From the NCBI RefSeq assembly GCF_000093025.1, contig NC_014207.1:2542001-2606000 (forward strand): DNA of 64,000 nucleotides. The letters are read 5' to 3'. The position numbers and the translations under genes were made by a program. Source of the DNA: Methylotenera versatilis 301 (GTDB lineage: Bacteria > Pseudomonadota > Gammaproteobacteria > Burkholderiales > Methylophilaceae). Below are positions 55,364-64,000 of the stretch, one piece after another (the first letter of the stretch is position 1; each line of letters begins with the position of its first letter). The notes under the pieces are model-generated. The model made no database searches. It had not been told where the DNA came from and saw only the letters and a list, made by a program, of their open reading frames with translations.

Positions 55364-57208
55364 ATGAACCGCTATCCAATGTGGAAGAACATCCTTGTTG
55401 CAGTCATGATTTTGATTGGGCTGATTTACACGATTCCAAACTTCTTCGGGGAATCTCCAGCCGTACAAATCACCCCTGCTAAAAGTACCACCAAACTTGA
55501 CTCAGCTTTATTGGACAAGGTTGAGGATATATTTAAGCAAGAGAAGATTGAATATGATGGCGTGTATCAAGATGCGCGTGGCGTAAAAGCGCGCTTTAAG
55601 AACACTGATACGCAAATCCGTGCTAAAGATGTATTGCAGGCAAATTTAGGCACAGATTACACCGTAGCTTTGAACTTGCTTTCGCGTTCTCCTAACTGGT
55701 TGCGCAGCTTGGGTGCTAAACCAATGTATCTAGGTTTGGATTTACGTGGTGGTGTGCATTTCTTAATGCAAGTAGATATGAAAGCCGCTTTAAGCAAAGC
55801 GGCTGAACGCTTTGTAGGCGATTTCAAAATCGCGCTGCGTAAAGAGCGTATCTCTTACGTTGGCGTGTCACGTGAAGGCGAAACGGTACAAATTCATTTC
55901 AATAATGCAGAAGAGTTGACCAAAGCTCATGCAGTGATTGCTAAAGAGTATCCAAACTTAACGCTAGAAGAATCAACCATTGGCGAAGAAAAAATTCTAA
56001 AAGCATCACTTAATTTGGTTGAACAAAAATCTATTCAAGATTTCGCGATTAAACAAAATATTCAAACACTACATAACCGCATTAACGAGTTAGGAGTTGC
56101 AGAACCTATCATTCAACAACAAGGTGCTGACCGTGTTGTAGTCCAGTTGCCAGGCGTGCAAGATACAGCAAAAGCAAAAGAGATTTTAGGTCGTACTGCG
56201 ACACTAGAAATTCGCATGGTTGATGAAGAGAAAAGCGATGCTGCTACGCTAGAAAAAGCGGAAAAAGGTCAAGCTCCAATAGGCGATGATGTATTCAAAA
56301 ACCGCGATGGCCGTGCAGTTTTGGTTAAAAAGAGCGTAGTACTCACGGGTGATTACATTACAGATGCAGGTCCTGGCGTAGATAGCCAATCTGGCAGATC
56401 AACAGTAAACGTTACTCTTGACGCACGTGGCGCACGTATTTTCCAACAAGTGACACGTGAAAATGTTGGCAAACGCATGGCGATATTGCTGATTGAAAAA
56501 GGCAGTACTGAAGTGATTACTGCTCCAACAATTAACGAAGAAATTGGCGGCGGTCGCGTGCAGATTTCTGGTATGGCAAATACACAAGAGGCTACCGACA
56601 TCGCTCTGCTATTACGTGCTGGTGCGCTTGCCGCACCTATGGACATTGTTGAAGAGCGTACCGTAGGCCCTAGCATGGGACAAGACAATATCAACCGCGG
56701 CATTCATTCAACCCTATGGGGCTTTGCTGCAATTGCGGTGATGATGATGATTTACTACGTGGCTTTTGGTGCAGTTTCAGTGACTGCCCTAGCGATTAAC
56801 TTGCTTCTTTTGGTTGCGATTCTATCCATGCTGCAAGCAACACTTACCCTACCAGGCTTGGCGGCTATTGCGCTAGCACTTGGTATGGCGATTGATGCCA
56901 ACGTGTTAATTAATGAGCGTATTCGTGAGGAGTTGCGTAATGGCAACACACCACAAGCAAGTATTCATGCTGGTTACGAGCGCGCTTGGGATACCATTTT
57001 AGACTCAAACGTTACAACACTGATTGCAGGTTTGGCCTTATTCATGTTTGGTACTGGTCCAATTAAAGGCTTTGCGGTAGTACACGTTCTGGGTATTTTG
57101 ACTTCAATGTTTAGTGCGGTGTTGGTATCACGTGCAATAGTGAACTTGATTTACGGTTATCGCCGTAAGCTTACTAAGTTGTCAATCGGTCAAATTTACA
57201 AAGGCTAA
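55364..57208 (+). CDS. secD: Protein translocase subunit SecD
   Basis: A 614-aa inner-membrane RND-like protein that uses the proton gradient to aid protein export. One N-terminal TM, GLDLRGGVHFLMQV, large periplasmic P1 domain, and five C-terminal TM helices with ALALGMAIDANVLINERIRE (conserved Asp). Full length, 55 bases after yajC. Confidence 0.96.
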   Translation: MNRYPMWKNILVAVMILIGLIYTIPNFFGESPAVQITPAKSTTKLDSALLDKVEDIFKQEKIEYDGVYQDARGVKARFKNTDTQIRAKDVLQANLGTDYTVALNLLSRSPNWLRSLGAKPMYLGLDLRGGVHFLMQVDMKAALSKAAERFVGDFKIALRKERISYVGVSREGETVQIHFNNAEELTKAHAVIAKEYPNLTLEESTIGEEKILKASLNLVEQKSIQDFAIKQNIQTLHNRINELGVAEPIIQQQGADRVVVQLPGVQDTAKAKEILGRTATLEIRMVDEEKSDAATLEKAEKGQAPIGDDVFKNRDGRAVLVKKSVVLTGDYITDAGPGVDSQSGRSTVNVTLDARGARIFQQVTRENVGKRMAILLIEKGSTEVITAPTINEEIGGGRVQISGMANTQEATDIALLLRAGALAAPMDIVEERTVGPSMGQDNINRGIHSTLWGFAAIAVMMMIYYVAFGAVSVTALAINLLLLVAILSMLQATLTLPGLAAIALALGMAIDANVLINERIREELRNGNTPQASIHAGYERAWDTILDSNVTTLIAGLALFMFGTGPIKGFAVVHVLGILTSMFSAVLVSRAIVNLIYGYRRKLTKLSIGQIYKG

Positions 57209-57261
57209 GCAACAGTAAACAGTCTCAAACAAATGCAATCTAAATTTTAAGAGTAAAAATT

Positions 57262-58230
57262 ATGGAATTATTTAGAATTAAAAAAGATATTCCCTTTATG
57301 AGTTACGGTCGCCTAACGACCGCAATTTCATTGGTGACATTCATATTAGCCGTTGTATTTTTAGCGACTCGTGGATTGAACTTCGGCGTAGATTTCACTG
57401 GCGGTACGGTGATGGAAGTGAACTACCCACAAGCAGCAAACTTAGAAAGTGTTCGTAAAGCAGTTGATAGCATAGGTTTGAAAGAGGCGACTGTACAAAA
57501 CTTCGGCTCTAGCCATGACGTATTGATTCGCTTACCAGTTAAAACTGGCGTTTCAGTGGCTAAACTTTCTGAGGAAGTAAAAGCTGCATTGGTCGCAGCA
57601 GACTCTACAGCTGAAGTTCGTCGCGTAGAGGCTGTAGGCGCGCAAGTCGGTGATGAACTTTATGAAAATGGCGGTTTAGCGCTATTTTTCGTAAGTTTAG
57701 GCATTATGCTTTATTTATGGTTACGCTTTGAGTGGCGTTTTGCAGTGGCTGCGATTATCGCCAACATGCATGACGTGGTGATTATTTTAGGTTTCTTTGC
57801 TTTCTTCCAATGGGAATTCAATCTAACGGTATTGGCCGCGATTCTGGCTGTTTTAGGTTACTCAGTGAATGAATCTGTAGTTGTGTTTGACCGAGTACGT
57901 GAAAACTTCCGCAAAATGCGTAAAGCTAGCGTGGTTCAAGTGATTGATAACGCGATTACCCGCACTATGTCTCGTACGATTATCACGCATACTATGACGC
58001 AAACTATGGTCGGCTCAATGCTGTTATTCGGTGGCGAAGTATTGCATAACTTTGCATTAGCGCTAACCATTGGTATTTTGTTCGGCATTTACTCTTCAGT
58101 ATTGGTCGCGTGTCCAATCGCTATGTGGCTAGGTGTTAATCGCGCCAACTTAATTGGTGATATTGAGAAAAAAGAAGGCGGAAAGAAAGAAGTCGTAGTT
58201 GAACCAGACCCTTCTGAATTCGCCTCTTAA
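57262..58230 (+). CDS. secF: Protein translocase subunit SecF
   Basis: A 322-aa partner of SecD with one N-terminal TM, LNFGVDFTGGTVMEV, and five C-terminal TM helices including GYSVNESVVVFDRVRE. Starts 53 bases after secD; a strong terminator follows. Confidence 0.96.
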   Translation: MELFRIKKDIPFMSYGRLTTAISLVTFILAVVFLATRGLNFGVDFTGGTVMEVNYPQAANLESVRKAVDSIGLKEATVQNFGSSHDVLIRLPVKTGVSVAKLSEEVKAALVAADSTAEVRRVEAVGAQVGDELYENGGLALFFVSLGIMLYLWLRFEWRFAVAAIIANMHDVVIILGFFAFFQWEFNLTVLAAILAVLGYSVNESVVVFDRVRENFRKMRKASVVQVIDNAITRTMSRTIITHTMTQTMVGSMLLFGGEVLHNFALALTIGILFGIYSSVLVACPIAMWLGVNRANLIGDIEKKEGGKKEVVVEPDPSEFAS

Positions 58231-58255
58231 AGATTACATAAACTTCAAATAAATC

Positions 58256-58288
58256 AATCAAGTGCATATACATTGCACTTGATTTTTT
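58256..58288 (+). terminator. Rho-independent terminator of yajC-secD-secF
   Basis: Perfect 11-bp stem (AATCAAGTGCA / TGCACTTGATT, 7-base loop) followed by TTTT, 25 bases after the secF stop. Confidence 0.88.
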
Positions 58289-58341
58289 ACCCCTCTGCCG
58301 TATACACTCTGTTTATCTTACATCTCACAAATTAGATCCCA

Positions 58342-59613
58342 TTGGATAATATTTCCTTAAGCTCGCAGTTTGGCATTCTGGTATTGCTACTGCTGTGTAC
58401 TGCTTTTTTCTCAATCTCAGAAACAAGCCTTATGTCAGTCAACCGTTATCGGATGAAACATTTGGCAAGGCAAGGCCATCGTGGAGCACGCTTAGCCAGT
58501 GTATTACTATCGAAAACTGACAAACTATTAGGCGTTATTCTCTTAGGCAACACGCTGTGTATTGTGGGCTCATCAGCCTTAGAAGTGGTCATCAGCCATC
58601 AATTATTTGGTGAGGGTGAATACGTGCTCGCGGCAGGCTCGCTTGCACTGACATTCGTCATTTTAGTGTTCAGTGAAATATCGCCCAAAGTGATTGCCGC
58701 AGCTCATCCTGAGAAGTTTGCCTTTGCCTGTAGCTATTTGCTTTATCCTTTGCTCTGGTTATTTAACCCCATCGTTTCGTTCGTCAATCTTTTCGTAAAA
58801 GGCTTTATGTATTTATTGGGCATGAAAGCCAATTTTGCAGAAGCCCATCACGCCGTTACCACAGAAGAGTTACGCAGCATCGTCACTGATGCGGGTCACT
58901 TCATTCCCAAAAAGCACAGGTCGATATTATTAAATCTATTTGATTTAGAAAAAATTACCGTCGATGACGTCATGACAGCTCATACCTTGGTAGAAAGTAT
59001 AGATTTCGACGCACCGCTTGATGAAGTTATGCAGCAGATTTCGAATAGCCAACATACGCGCTTGCCCGTTCGACAAGGTGAAAACGAAGAAATTATCGGC
59101 ATACTGCATCTGCGTAAAGTGATGTCGCAATTGCGTGCGCACCATGAAAGTGACGACTTTGATAAAGAAATGCTACGGGAAGTGATTGCCGAGCCTTATT
59201 TTGTACCCTCAGGCACACCGCTTTATACACAAATTCAGCAATTTCAAGAAAAACAACAACGCGTAGCACTGGTTGTAGATGAATATGGCGAATTTAAAGG
59301 TCTGGTGACTTTAGAAGATATTTTAGAAGAAATGATAGGCGACTTTACAACGCAGTCGCCATCTCGCCTAGGTAGTTACCGCAAAGATGATGATGGCGGT
59401 TGGATAGTAGATGGTAGCAGCACACTGCGCGACCTCAATAAGAAGTTAAACCTAAGCCTACCACTGGAAGGTCCGCGCACGATCAATGGCCTAATTCTAG
59501 AGCATTTTGAAGATATTCCAGAATCCAACACCAGCTTTAAAGTGGGTACGCACGTAATAGAAATAATCCAGACGCAAGATCGTATTGTTAAAAGCGTTAA
59601 AATCTTCCCTTAA
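58342..59613 (+). CDS. CNNM/CorC-type protein (DUF21-CBS-CorC_HlyC)
   Basis: A 423-aa membrane protein: DUF21 domain with four hydrophobic segments (1-190), a CBS pair (about 205-330; DVMTAHTLVESI, VDEYGEFKGLVTLEDILEE) and a C-terminal CorC_HlyC domain. Family members handle Mg/Co efflux or membrane stress; the exact ion is unknown. TTG start. Confidence 0.87.
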   Translation: MDNISLSSQFGILVLLLLCTAFFSISETSLMSVNRYRMKHLARQGHRGARLASVLLSKTDKLLGVILLGNTLCIVGSSALEVVISHQLFGEGEYVLAAGSLALTFVILVFSEISPKVIAAAHPEKFAFACSYLLYPLLWLFNPIVSFVNLFVKGFMYLLGMKANFAEAHHAVTTEELRSIVTDAGHFIPKKHRSILLNLFDLEKITVDDVMTAHTLVESIDFDAPLDEVMQQISNSQHTRLPVRQGENEEIIGILHLRKVMSQLRAHHESDDFDKEMLREVIAEPYFVPSGTPLYTQIQQFQEKQQRVALVVDEYGEFKGLVTLEDILEEMIGDFTTQSPSRLGSYRKDDDGGWIVDGSSTLRDLNKKLNLSLPLEGPRTINGLILEHFEDIPESNTSFKVGTHVIEIIQTQDRIVKSVKIFP

Positions 59614-59827
59614 AACATCCTTCTACTTTCACTCTGCCCTAACCAATACAGGCCTGCTCTACTTGGTGCAGCCTGATTCAAACTCAATAACTCGCATAAA
59701 ATAATTGCTGACAATCAGCCGCTATTTTGCACGTTTATTCCACGCAATGAATTTTATTTAATGATTTACGATAACCCTATTGAAATTGGGCTTGAAATTT
59801 CTGTGGTTTGGCTCAAAATAGGTTCAT

Positions 59828-60154
59828 ATGAGCCAGTTACAGAAAAACGCCAAGCCCTTTGAAAATGATGTTGCACTTAAGCCGGAAGTGGCGAAGCCCA
59901 AGTTGCCGCCTATGTTTAATGTTTTGTTATTAAACGACGACTACACCCCTATGGAGTTTGTTGTTGAGTGTATAGAGCGTTTTTTTAACAAAAGCCGTGA
60001 ACAAGCGACGCAAATTATGCTCAAAGTACATACAGAGGGCTTAGCAGTGTGTGGGGTATACCCACAAGATATTGCAGAAACAAAAATGAATCAAGTACTT
60101 AGCTACGCAAGAGATCAGCAGCATCCTTTGCAGTGTGTAACAGAACCAGCTTAG
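59828..60154 (+). CDS. clpS: ClpS N-end-rule adaptor
   Basis: A 108-aa adaptor that binds N-degron substrates and delivers them to ClpA. The substrate pocket motif [20 protein letters not shown] and the [11 protein letters not shown] strand are intact. It precedes clpA by 63 bases, the usual arrangement. Confidence 0.96.
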   Translation: MSQLQKNAKPFENDVALKPEVAKPKLPPMFNVLLLNDDYTPMEFVVECIERFFNKSREQATQIMLKVHTEGLAVCGVYPQDIAETKMNQVLSYARDQQHPLQCVTEPA

Positions 60155-60217
60155 CATCTGCCTACACATTAAAACTGCAATATTGAAATATGGAATTTAA
60201 ATTTAGAGGGTTATGAA

Positions 60218-62491
60218 ATGATTGCTCAAGAGTTAGAAGTTAGCCTTCACATGGCATTTATGGACGCTAGACAAAAGCGTCATGAGCTCATTACGGTTGA
60301 GCATTTGCTACTTGCCATGATAGACAACCCAACCGCAGCCGAAGTGATGCGGGCATGCGGTGCGAAATTAGAGGTATTACGCACCGAGCTAAACCAATAT
60401 ATTGAAGAGCACACACCAACAGTGGGCGGTCAAGAAGATGTCGATACACAACCTACATTAGGCTTTCAACGCGTGATTCAACGTGCGATGTTACATGTGC
60501 AGTCTTCTGGTAAAAAAGAAGTGACTGGCGCCAATGTGCTGGTCGCGATCTTTGGAGAAAAAGATTCTCATGCGGTATTTTTCTTACATCAGCAAGGCGT
60601 AACGCGTTTAGACGTGGTGAACTTCATTTCACACGGCGTATCAAAAATTGGTGAAACTGCTAAACCTGAAGGCGCTGACACAGAGGCTGATGTTGAGGCA
60701 TCTCCAGCTGGCGCACTTGAAAACTACACACTCAACTTAAATGCGCAAGTTGCAGCTGGAAAAATTGACCCGCTCATTGGTCGAGGTCCAGAACTTGAAC
60801 GCGTTGTGCAAACACTATGCCGTCGCCGTAAAAACAACCCACTATTAGTTGGTGAGGCTGGCGTAGGTAAAACCGCGATCGCTGAAGGCTTAGCACGTCG
60901 CATTGTGGAAAAAGACATTCCTGAAGTATTAGCCAATGCCACGGTTTACTCGTTAGATATGGGTGCATTGCTGGCTGGTACAAAATACCGCGGTGACTTC
61001 GAGCAACGCTTAAAAGCGGTAATGAAACAGCTTGCTGAAAATCCAGATGCAATATTGTTTATTGACGAGATTCATACTTTGATAGGTGCAGGTTCAGCCA
61101 GTGGTGGCACGTTAGATGCTAGCAACTTGTTAAAACCAGCGTTATCAAACGGTACGCTCAAATGCATAGGCGCAACGACCTACCAAGAATATCGTGGTAT
61201 TTTTGAAAAAGATCATGCGCTATCACGTCGCTTCCAAAAGGTCGATGTGACTGAGCCTAGCGTGGCTGAAACCATTGAAATTTTGAAAGGTTTGAAATCA
61301 AGATTCGAAGAGCATCACGGGGTGAAATACTCTGCGTCTGCGCTAACAACAGCAGCAGAGCTTTCTGCTAAATACATTAATGACCGCCATTTGCCAGATA
61401 AAGCAATTGACGTGATTGATGAAGCTGGAGCTGCACAACGTATCTTGCCGAAATCTAAACAGAAAAAAGTCATTGGTAACAAAGAGATTGAAGACATCAT
61501 TGCCAAGATCGCTCGTATTCCGCCTAAAAACATATCTGCGGATGACAGAAGTGCACTTAAAACACTTGAGCGCGATTTAAAAGCCGTGGTGTTTGGTCAA
61601 GACAATGCTATTGAAGCGCTTACCTCTGCCGTTAAAATGGCACGCAGCGGCTTAGGTGGCAACAACAAACCTGTAGGTAGCTTCTTATTCAGCGGCCCGA
61701 CTGGTGTGGGTAAAACTGAAGTGGCTAAGCAATTGGCTTACATTATGGGCATTGAATTGATTCGCTTCGATATGAGTGAATACATGGAGCGCCATGCCGT
61801 GAGCCGCTTGATTGGTGCGCCTCCAGGCTATGTAGGTTTTGAGCAAGGCGGTTTGATGACCGAAGCGATTACTAAGCATCCGTATTGCGTATTGTTGCTT
61901 GATGAAATTGAAAAAGCGCATCCTGATATTTTCAACATTCTGTTGCAAGTGATGGATCACGGCACGCTCACAGACAACAACGGTCGCAAAGCCGACTTTA
62001 GAAACGTCACGATTATCATGACGACCAATGCTGGCGCAGAGAACTTGTCTAAAGCAAACATTGGCTTTACCAATGCGAAACAAGCAGGTGATGAGCAAGC
62101 TGATATTAAACGTTTATTCTCACCTGAGTTCCGTAACCGTTTGGATGCAACCGTGTCATTCGCCGCATTGTCACAAGACATTATTATTCGTGTTGTTGAT
62201 AAATTCTTGATTCAACTTGAAGACCAATTGCATGATAAAAAAGTGGAAGTGACTTTTAGTGATGCATTGAAAGCTTACTTGGGCAAAAAAGGTTTTGATC
62301 CATTGATGGGTGCAAGGCCAATGGCTAGATTGATTCAAGATACGATTCGCAAAGCGCTTGCCGATGAGTTATTGTTTGGCAAACTAGCCAACGGCGGCAG
62401 CGTACATGTGGATATTGACAGCAAAGATGAAGTGAAATTGATTTTTGCGGATGATAAAGCGCCATCAGAAAGCGCATTAGCAGAAGTTTAA
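60218..62491 (+). CDS. clpA: ATP-dependent Clp protease ATP-binding subunit ClpA
   Basis: A 757-aa AAA+ unfoldase for ClpP. N domain (1-145) with double Clp repeats, D1 Walker [10 protein letters not shown] and Walker [11 protein letters not shown]2 Walker [10 protein letters not shown] and Walker [13 protein letters not shown]; the IGL-type loop needed for ClpP docking lies between them ([12 protein letters not shown] is nearby). Full length. Confidence 0.96.
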   Translation: MIAQELEVSLHMAFMDARQKRHELITVEHLLLAMIDNPTAAEVMRACGAKLEVLRTELNQYIEEHTPTVGGQEDVDTQPTLGFQRVIQRAMLHVQSSGKKEVTGANVLVAIFGEKDSHAVFFLHQQGVTRLDVVNFISHGVSKIGETAKPEGADTEADVEASPAGALENYTLNLNAQVAAGKIDPLIGRGPELERVVQTLCRRRKNNPLLVGEAGVGKTAIAEGLARRIVEKDIPEVLANATVYSLDMGALLAGTKYRGDFEQRLKAVMKQLAENPDAILFIDEIHTLIGAGSASGGTLDASNLLKPALSNGTLKCIGATTYQEYRGIFEKDHALSRRFQKVDVTEPSVAETIEILKGLKSRFEEHHGVKYSASALTTAAELSAKYINDRHLPDKAIDVIDEAGAAQRILPKSKQKKVIGNKEIEDIIAKIARIPPKNISADDRSALKTLERDLKAVVFGQDNAIEALTSAVKMARSGLGGNNKPVGSFLFSGPTGVGKTEVAKQLAYIMGIELIRFDMSEYMERHAVSRLIGAPPGYVGFEQGGLMTEAITKHPYCVLLLDEIEKAHPDIFNILLQVMDHGTLTDNNGRKADFRNVTIIMTTNAGAENLSKANIGFTNAKQAGDEQADIKRLFSPEFRNRLDATVSFAALSQDIIIRVVDKFLIQLEDQLHDKKVEVTFSDALKAYLGKKGFDPLMGARPMARLIQDTIRKALADELLFGKLANGGSVHVDIDSKDEVKLIFADDKAPSESALAEV

Positions 62492-62515
62492 ATTTGCATT
62501 ATTTCTAGTAGTAAA

Positions 62516-62554
62516 AACAACAGCCAGCTTATTCAATATAAGTTGGCTGTTTTT
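62516..62554. terminator. Terminator between clpA and the GST-like gene
   Basis: 13-bp stem with one G-U pair (ACAGCCAGCTTAT / ATAAGTTGGCTGT) flanked by A's and T's. It overlaps the end of the convergent GST-like gene and should work in both directions. Confidence 0.82.
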
Positions 62555-63131
62555 CCATCACACTGATAAACAATTCAGATTCAATAAGTCTACTCAGCCA
62601 AAGCTGCAGTTTTGGATAAGATGCAGCTTCAAACCAAGCAGAGTCTACCGCAGCAAACTGGCGTACAAATGGGAAGATTGCAATATCAGCCAAGCTAGGC
62701 GTGGTGCTGAATAAATATATATTTTCAAGCAGCAGGTTCTCAAGCTTTTGCAAAAACACTTCACCATCCGCCCGATGCTGTATTTGCGTTTTACTTGGGT
62801 AACGTTCGGGATACTTGTAAGCATCTAAAGCCTGTTTAAACGCAGTATCATTCTCAAGAATAAGTGTATCAGCACTTGCAGAGGCATTGGCGCCTAGAGC
62901 ATGCTGTTGCAATGCCCAATGCATAATATCCAAGCTCTGCTCAATCACTGTGCCATCTTGCAGCACCAGCACAGGTACAGTGGCTTTAGGTGAAACTTGC
63001 AGCATGTGTGCTGGTTTATCGCGTAATGAAATTTCACGAATCTCAACATCAATCCCGGCCAGCTTAAGTGCCATACGCGCACGCATGGCGTAAGGACAAC
63101 GTCGATATGAATATAGGATTGGTAAAGCCAT
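62529..63131 (-). CDS. Glutathione S-transferase-like protein
   Basis: A 200-aa protein with a thioredoxin-fold N-terminal domain (YSYRRCPYAMRARMAL; C-P-Y-A motif; KATVPVLVLQDG with the conserved cis-Pro) and an all-helical C-terminal domain. Resembles the GST/glutaredoxin-2-like group acting in redox or detoxification; substrate unknown. Downstream of pyrD by 12 bases, possibly cotranscribed. Confidence 0.88.
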   Translation of the reverse strand: MALPILYSYRRCPYAMRARMALKLAGIDVEIREISLRDKPAHMLQVSPKATVPVLVLQDGTVIEQSLDIMHWALQQHALGANASASADTLILENDTAFKQALDAYKYPERYPSKTQIQHRADGEVFLQKLENLLLENIYLFSTTPSLADIAIFPFVRQFAAVDSAWFEAASYPKLQLWLSRLIESELFISVMEKQPTYIE

Positions 63132-63143
63132 TACACTTTAAAA

Positions 63144-64000
63144 CTATCCAAGTGTTTTACAAATATCATGCACTAGCTTAGGCCCTTTATAAATCAGCCC
63201 GCTATACACTTGCACAAGATCTGCCCCCACTGCGACTTTTTCAACCGCGTCCGCTCCGCTCAAAATACCACCCACACCAATAATCGGCAAAGCACCTTGC
63301 AAGCGTTGTGATAGTTGTTGAATCACCAACGTTGACTTCGAACGTACAGGCGCACCAGATAAGCCGCCGGTTTCTTCTGCATGCTCCATGCCCTGCACCT
63401 TTTCGCGAGATAAAGTTGTATTAGCCGCAATCACACCGTCGATTTTATGTTGCATCAACAAATCAGCGATTTCATTCACTTGCTCAAGTTCTAGGTCTGG
63501 CGCGATTTTTAAGGTAATAGGCACATATTTACCATGCTGATCTGCGAGCTTGGTTTGTTCTAATTTGAGCGTAGCCAGCAAGTGAGACAAAGCCTCTTTC
63601 TCTTGTAGAGCACGTAGGTTTTTAGTATTAGGCGATGAAATATTCACGGTGATATAGCTGGCGTACGCATACACTTTTTGCATACCAATCAAATAATCAT
63701 CTACCGCATTTTCCATCAGCGTATCAAAATTTTTGCCGATGTTAATACCCAACACGCCTTTGTATTGTGCTGCTTTCACGTTCTCGATTAAATTATCCAC
63801 ACCCAAGTTATTAAAGCCAAAGCGGTTAACAATGCCTTGCGCCTCTTTTACCCGAAACAAACGAGGCTTAGGGTTACCAGGTTGAGGTCGCGGTGTCACG
63901 GTGCCCACTTCAATAAAACCAAAACCTAATGCAGCCATGCCATCAATCACCGCGCCATTTTTATCTAAACCCGCAGCCAAACCCACTGGGTTAGGGAACG
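63144..64000 (-). CDS. pyrD: Dihydroorotate dehydrogenase (quinone), 5' end off the window
   Basis: The frame is open to the window edge, so the gene continues beyond 64000. Visible: [56 protein letters not shown] with the Ser base of class 2 enzymes, GGLSGAP and [11 protein letters not shown] (phosphate/FMN binding). It oxidises dihydroorotate to orotate with ubiquinone in pyrimidine synthesis. Confidence 0.95.
   Translation of the reverse strand, partial: FPNPVGLAAGLDKNGAVIDGMAALGFGFIEVGTVTPRPQPGNPKPRLFRVKEAQGIVNRFGFNNLGVDNLIENVKAAQYKGVLGINIGKNFDTLMENAVDDYLIGMQKVYAYASYITVNISSPNTKNLRALQEKEALSHLLATLKLEQTKLADQHGKYVPITLKIAPDLELEQVNEIADLLMQHKIDGVIAANTTLSREKVQGMEHAEETGGLSGAPVRSKSTLVIQQLSQRLQGALPIIGVGGILSGADAVEKVAVGADLVQVYSGLIYKGPKLVHDICKTLG

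Overview
The window is chromosomal DNA of a low- to mid-G+C betaproteobacterium. PEP-CTERM proteins, an aryl-polyene (xanthomonadin-type) pigment operon, the ffh/ypjD pair and the tgt-yajC-secD-secF block suggest a Methylophilaceae member such as Methylotenera. This is inferred from gene content; no database search was run.

Layout. 0.1-6.6 kb: a PEP-CTERM exported protein, a membrane GGDEF-EAL protein, then a secreted protein whose leader contains a clear c-di-GMP-I (GEMM) riboswitch. 6.85 kb: tRNA-Lys(CTT). 7.3-18.7 kb: a tightly packed plus-strand aryl-polyene operon (ACP, ligase, two hotdog dehydratases, ketosynthase plus chain-length-factor-like partner, ketoreductase, acyltransferase, LolA-like carrier, MMPL exporter, hydrolase, deacetylase). 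It converges on a three-gene minus-strand operon (18.7-21.4 kb) with a XanB2/FkbO-type chorismatase, which should supply the aryl head group, an acyltransferase and a glycosyltransferase. 21.7-24.3 kb: light-related genes (BLUF photoreceptor, photolyase/cryptochrome). 24.5-33.8 kb: MAPEG, MOSC, transglutaminase-like, a 58-aa membrane protein, a hybrid histidine kinase, a REC-GGDEF regulator, a sugE guanidinium exporter behind a guanidine-II (mini-ykkC) riboswitch, and a membrane-anchored class III cyclase-like protein.

35.1-44.2 kb is a small integrative element in tRNA-Lys(TTT). It is bounded by a perfect 49-bp direct repeat and carries a Rep_trans-type replication protein, an excisionase-like protein and a tyrosine integrase next to the tRNA. 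Its cargo is a KAP-family P-loop NTPase translationally coupled to a bacterial NLR-like NACHT protein with about 13 C-terminal 22-residue leucine-rich repeats, plus two unrecognised proteins. This is the best candidate for a new (probably anti-phage) system. The left end holds a second, diverged copy of the element terminus, and decayed phage-like replication-gene debris lies just outside, so the site has probably been used repeatedly.

44.4-64 kb is core chromosome: ffh, ypjD, a HAD phosphatase, an EamA transporter, leuA, pssA, cdsA, a plsC-like gene, tgt, a second PEP-CTERM gene, yajC-secD-secF, a CorC-type protein, clpS-clpA, a GST-like gene and pyrD, which runs off the right edge.
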